DNA of 64,000 nucleotides from Ilumatobacter fluminis (GTDB lineage Bacteria; Actinomycetota; Acidimicrobiia; Acidimicrobiales; Ilumatobacteraceae). The notes under the pieces were generated by a model that was not told the DNA's origin, did not search any database, and saw only the letters and a program-made list of their open reading frames with translations. The DNA is taken from NCBI RefSeq assembly GCF_004364865.1, contig NZ_SOAU01000001.1, positions 558,001-622,000 on the forward strand. The letters run 5' to 3'. Below, in pieces: positions 60,929-64,000 of the stretch. Both the position numbers and the translations under genes were made by a program. How positions within the stretch are numbered: the stretch's first letter is position 1; each line of letters begins with the position of its first letter.

Positions 60929-63675
60929 GTGTCGACCTCGTCACGATCGGCCTGATCACCGGGACGACCTACGGCCTGCTCGGCATCGGCCTCGCCCTCA
61001 TCTACCGGCTCGACCGGATCCTCAACCTCGCCCATGGCGAGATCGGCGCCTTCGGAGCGGCAGTCGTCGCGGTGCTCTCGATCCGGTACGGCTGGCCGTT
61101 CATCCCCGCGCTCGTCGTCGGCGTGCTCGGCGGAGCCGTCCTGGGTGGCCTGACCGAACTGGTCGTCATCAAGCGGCTCGGTGATCGTTCTGCCGTCGTC
61201 GTGATGGTGGCGACCCTCGGGGCAGGCCAACTGGCGTCACTCCTGCGGGTATCGCTGCCGGGCGTCGAGATGTTCGCCCCGTTCCCCACCCTCACGACGT
61301 CGACGTTCGCCATCGGCTCGCTCGAGTTGACCGGCGCCGAACTGGGGGCGCTCGTGTTCGCGCCGACGATCGCTCTGGCGGTCTGGTACGTCCTTGCTCG
61401 CACCACCGCCGGGGCAGTGGTGCGAGCGACATCGGCGAATCCGGAGGCGACTCGCCTCGCCGGCGTCAACGCGGCGGCCGTGTCGACGGTGGTGTGGGTC
61501 GCCGCCGGCGCGCTCGCCGCATTGGCGGCCACCGTCGCCATCCCGCTGCGGGGTGGGACGGCGGTGTCGATCGCCACGATCGGGCCGGGACTGCTGCTGC
61601 GCGGCTTCGCCGCGGCGGCGTTCGGGCGATTCCGGTCGGTCCCGATGACGCTCGTCGGCGGGCTCGTGCTCGGCGTCGTGGAAGCGTTGGTCATCCGGTG
61701 GTCGTCCGACCCGGGCGCCGCGAACCTCGTGGTGTTCCTCATGGTGATCGTCGGCCTGGCGACGCTCCCTCGTGACGCGAACAGCGACCCGGTGCGTCCC
61801 ACCGAGACGGCGCGTGCCTGGAGCGACTGGCCGTCGACGTGGCGAGTGCGAGCGGTCCGGTACGGGCCGCCGCTGTGCGGCGCCGCAGCACTCGTCGCGG
61901 CCCCGTACGTCGTGACCTCCGCCGGCAACACGTTCCAGCTCGCCCGCCTGGCGACGTTGGTGCTCGTCGTCGTGTCGGTCACCGTCCTCGCCGGGTGGTC
62001 GGGCCAGGTGTCCCTCGCCCAGTACGCACTGGCCGGGATCGGTGCGATCGTCTCGGCGCGGGTCGTCGAGGAGGGGTCGTCGTGGGAGGTGTCGCTGATC
62101 GCCGGTGTCGTCGTCGCGGCCGCCACCGCCGGGCTGGTCGCGCTGCCGACGTCCCGGCTGAACGGATCGATGCTCGCGATCGCCACTCTCGGACTGTCGG
62201 TGTTGGCCCCGGCCTGGCTCTTCCGGTTGGGCGTGACGGGTGAGTCGCTGGTGTTCGAAGTTCCCCGCGTCGACTTCGGATTGTTCGAGCTGCGTCCTCA
62301 GCGTGCCTACTACTTCTTCGTGCTGACCGTCGGCGCCGTGGTGCTCGTCGCGATCCGGGCGCTCGGCGCCCGAGCGACCGGTCGGCGTTGGCGAGCGGTT
62401 CGTGACAACGACCGCGCGGCCGCTGCGATGGGTGTCAGCCCGTGGCGGGCGCGGGTGTCGGCCTTCGTCGTCACCGGCGCACTCGCCGGACTGGCAGGTG
62501 GCCTGCTGGGTGGCCTGCTCGTCAACTTCCGTCGGGGTGAGTTCGCCGCCGAGGACTCGATCGAGGTGGTGGTCATGGCGGTGATCGGTGGGCTGGGGTC
62601 GATCGGAGGTGCGGTACTCGGCGTGCTGTACGTGGGTGCGCTCCCGGCATTCTTCTCCGACCTCCAGAGCTTGCAGCTGCTCGTGAGCGGCGTCGGCCTG
62701 CTGGTGCTCCTGCTCTACTTCCCGGACGGGCTCGTGTCGGTCGTGCGTCGCGTCCAGCAGCTCGCGGCCGGCCCGCCACTCCCGTCGGCCACCGGCGGTC
62801 GGGACGACTCGGTGGAGCTCGTCGTGCACGACACCGGCACCGACGACACCGTCGACACCGGCACCGTCGGCGATCACGCCGGCCGGGGGAGCGAGGTGGC
62901 GATCGAGGTGACCGACGTGGCGGTGGAGTTCGGTGGGTCGCGGGCCGTCGATGCAGTGAGCCTCACGATCGAGCGCGGGTCGATCGTCGGCCTGATCGGT
63001 CCGAACGGTGCGGGGAAGTCGACGCTGCTCAACACCATCAGCGGTTTCCAGCCGGCCGACGGGCAGTTCGTGATCGATGGCGTCGACGTCACGAGGTGGA
63101 GCGCCGACCGCAGGGCACGGGCCGGACTCGGCCGGACCTTCCAGGACGCCCGGCTGTTCCCTCAGATGACGCTTCGGGACACCGTCGCCGTCGCTGCCGC
63201 CGGACGGGAACGGTCGAGCGTCCTGCTCGACGGTCTGCTCCCGCCGCGCGCCCGGCGCTCCGAACGTCGCATCGCCGAGCGAACCGACGCCGCCATCGCG
63301 CTCACCGGACTGTCCGGCTACGCCGACCGCCCGTGTTCGGTGCTCAGCACCGGCACCCGTCGATTGGTCGAGATGGCGTGCCTGGTCGCCGGAGGGGGTC
63401 GGGTCCTCCTGCTGGACGAGCCGACCGCCGGGCTGGCACAGCGTGAGGTCGAAGCGTTCCCGGTTCTGCTCCGGTCGCTGCGCGACCGCCTCGACGCGAC
63501 CATCGTCATCGTCGAGCACGATGTCGCGATGTTGGCGCAGGTGTGCGATCGTCTGGTCTGTCTCGAACTCGGGCGCGTGATCGCCGACGGAACGCCCGAC
63601 GACGTTCGCCACGACCCGGCGGTCGTCGAGTCGTACCTCGGCACCGACGCCGTCGCCGTCGATCGATCCGGATGA
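60925..63675 (+). CDS. LivH-LivM-LivG fusion (branched-chain-type permeases plus ATPase)
   Basis: A 916-residue protein from GTG 60925. LivH-like permease about 1-290 (GLALIYRLDRILNLAHGEIG), LivM-like permease about 305-625 (AGWSGQVSLAQYALAGIGA; GLGSIGGAVLG) and LivG-like ATPase about 656-905: Walker A GPNGAGKST, FQDARLFPQMT and LLLDEPTAGL. The signature is unusual, LSTGTRR (about 807) instead of LSGGQ. With LivF in the previous protein this supplies a full Liv transporter in two membrane proteins. Confidence 0.9.
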   Translation: MSVDLVTIGLITGTTYGLLGIGLALIYRLDRILNLAHGEIGAFGAAVVAVLSIRYGWPFIPALVVGVLGGAVLGGLTELVVIKRLGDRSAVVVMVATLGAGQLASLLRVSLPGVEMFAPFPTLTTSTFAIGSLELTGAELGALVFAPTIALAVWYVLARTTAGAVVRATSANPEATRLAGVNAAAVSTVVWVAAGALAALAATVAIPLRGGTAVSIATIGPGLLLRGFAAAAFGRFRSVPMTLVGGLVLGVVEALVIRWSSDPGAANLVVFLMVIVGLATLPRDANSDPVRPTETARAWSDWPSTWRVRAVRYGPPLCGAAALVAAPYVVTSAGNTFQLARLATLVLVVVSVTVLAGWSGQVSLAQYALAGIGAIVSARVVEEGSSWEVSLIAGVVVAAATAGLVALPTSRLNGSMLAIATLGLSVLAPAWLFRLGVTGESLVFEVPRVDFGLFELRPQRAYYFFVLTVGAVVLVAIRALGARATGRRWRAVRDNDRAAAAMGVSPWRARVSAFVVTGALAGLAGGLLGGLLVNFRRGEFAAEDSIEVVVMAVIGGLGSIGGAVLGVLYVGALPAFFSDLQSLQLLVSGVGLLVLLLYFPDGLVSVVRRVQQLAAGPPLPSATGGRDDSVELVVHDTGTDDTVDTGTVGDHAGRGSEVAIEVTDVAVEFGGSRAVDAVSLTIERGSIVGLIGPNGAGKSTLLNTISGFQPADGQFVIDGVDVTRWSADRRARAGLGRTFQDARLFPQMTLRDTVAVAAAGRERSSVLLDGLLPPRARRSERRIAERTDAAIALTGLSGYADRPCSVLSTGTRRLVEMACLVAGGGRVLLLDEPTAGLAQREVEAFPVLLRSLRDRLDATIVIVEHDVAMLAQVCDRLVCLELGRVIADGTPDDVRHDPAVVESYLGTDAVAVDRSG

Positions 63676-63682
63676 AACTCTG

Positions 63683-63708
63683 CTGTTGAAGTCGGACTTC
63701 GACAACAG
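63683..63708. repeat. inverted repeat between importer and next gene
   Basis: Arms CTGTTGAAGTC and GACTT-CGA-CAACAG pair with a three-base bulge, just after the importer stop (63675) and 19 bp before ATG 63727. No T-run follows, so it may be an operator or a bidirectional stem rather than a classical terminator. Confidence 0.45.
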
Positions 63709-63726
63709 CGTCGCTAACGTGCCGTC

Positions 63727-64000
63727 ATGCGGGATTACGGCACGGGCTTCGACACCATCGACGCGGCGCTCGGCGGTCTGATCACCGGCGACAACGTCGT
63801 GTGGCTCACCGACGACGAGCAGCTCTACCGGCGGCTCGTCGCCGGTTTCGTGGGCGCAGCGGGCACCTCCGGTCTGGTCGTCGACTTCGGCGGCGGCCCG
63901 GCCGGCGAGGCGCCGGTGACCGTGCTCGACGCCGGCCCGACGAGCCCGTATCGCACGGCGGTGCCCCTGGCGGACGAACTGGAACGACGTGTGCGGGCCG
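63727..64000 (+). CDS. hypothetical protein with degenerate KaiC/RAD55-like N-terminus, cut by window edge
   Basis: The first 91 residues. GFDTIDAALGGLITGDNVVW resembles the opening of KaiC/RAD55 ATPases, but the expected P-loop (GxxGxGKT) is absent; WLTDDEQLYRRL stands there. Either a pseudo-ATPase or a chance likeness. The rest is outside the window. Confidence 0.5.
   Translation, partial: MRDYGTGFDTIDAALGGLITGDNVVWLTDDEQLYRRLVAGFVGAAGTSGLVVDFGGGPAGEAPVTVLDAGPTSPYRTAVPLADELERRVRA

Noticed and set aside
61237-63705. Leftward frame of over 800 codons opposite the LivHMG gene
   Set aside because: Antisense shadow of a gene with all permease and ATPase motifs; Arg/Glu/His-rich without domains.
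63683-63708. Inverted repeat considered as intrinsic terminator
   Set aside because: No T-run on either side and the stem has a bulge; recorded as an inverted repeat only.

Overview
The window is GC-rich, densely packed bacterial DNA. The gene families point to a free-living, aerobic, high-GC actinobacterium. Acidimicrobiia (Ilumatobacter-like) is my best guess; there is no marker gene to prove it. Supporting signs are several lipid/steroid-type thiolases, two P450s, LLM-class flavin oxidoreductases, PhyH dioxygenases, DUF35, a MalT-like LuxR regulator and many GTG/TTG starts. Adjacent genes often overlap by 4 bp (ATGA or GTGA), so translational coupling is the rule. I saw no rRNA, tRNA, CRISPR array, insertion sequence or phage gene.

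Layout: (1) 1-5.1 kb: cut thiolase, small lipoprotein, MFS carrier, GMC oxidoreductase coupled to a DUF2200 protein. (2) 5.2-12.0 kb: a forward run of aldo/keto reductase, Gfo/Idh/MocA dehydrogenase, SsuD-like monooxygenase, YeiH-family exporter, PhyH dioxygenase, NAD epimerase and NTF2-like protein, which looks like an organosulfonate or sugar-acid catabolic operon. (3) 12.1-19.3 kb: a LysR gene divergent from an oligopeptide-type ABC importer whose fused double ATPase carries a membrane-segment insert in its first nucleotide-binding domain. (4) 19.4-20.8 kb: two tautomerase-like genes around an HxlR regulator, with matching palindromes at both promoters. (5) 21.0-24.3 kb: a 2-oxoacid dehydrogenase E1alpha/E1beta/E2 operon without E3. 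(6) 24.4-28.4 kb: DUF1294, a MalT-like regulator, a small membrane protein, an ECF sigma factor and a repeat-bearing membrane protein. (7) 28.5-35.0 kb: two P450s and an acyl-CoA ligase, then a thiolase/DUF35 pair and an SDR on the other strand, suggesting lipid, terpenoid or steroid side-chain oxidation. (8) 35.1-50.4 kb: a mixed region of mostly single-gene units (HtrA-like protease, LigB dioxygenase, FadA-type thiolase, second PhyH, Na+/H+ antiporter, F420-type LLM, DUF2817, YceI, CblS-like kinase, carboxylesterase, orphan molybdenum hydroxylase) separated by families of palindromic repeats. (9) 50.4-63.7 kb: a TetR-divided locus. Leftward lie a peptidase-like protein, a GH78 alpha-L-rhamnosidase, a sulfatase and an alpha/beta hydrolase, none with a visible export signal. 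Rightward lies a Liv-type importer rebuilt into three polypeptides: a lipoprotein, an MFS-LivF fusion and a LivH-LivM-LivG fusion. A partial gene with a degenerate KaiC/RAD55-like start closes the window.

The most unusual items are the MFS-LivF/LivHMG system, the membrane insert in the peptide ABC ATPase, the HxlR double operator, and nested palindromes that sit as near-identical direct copies on both sides of single genes (a PhyH gene and a molybdenum hydroxylase gene). All functions come from reading motifs and gene order by eye; no database search was run.
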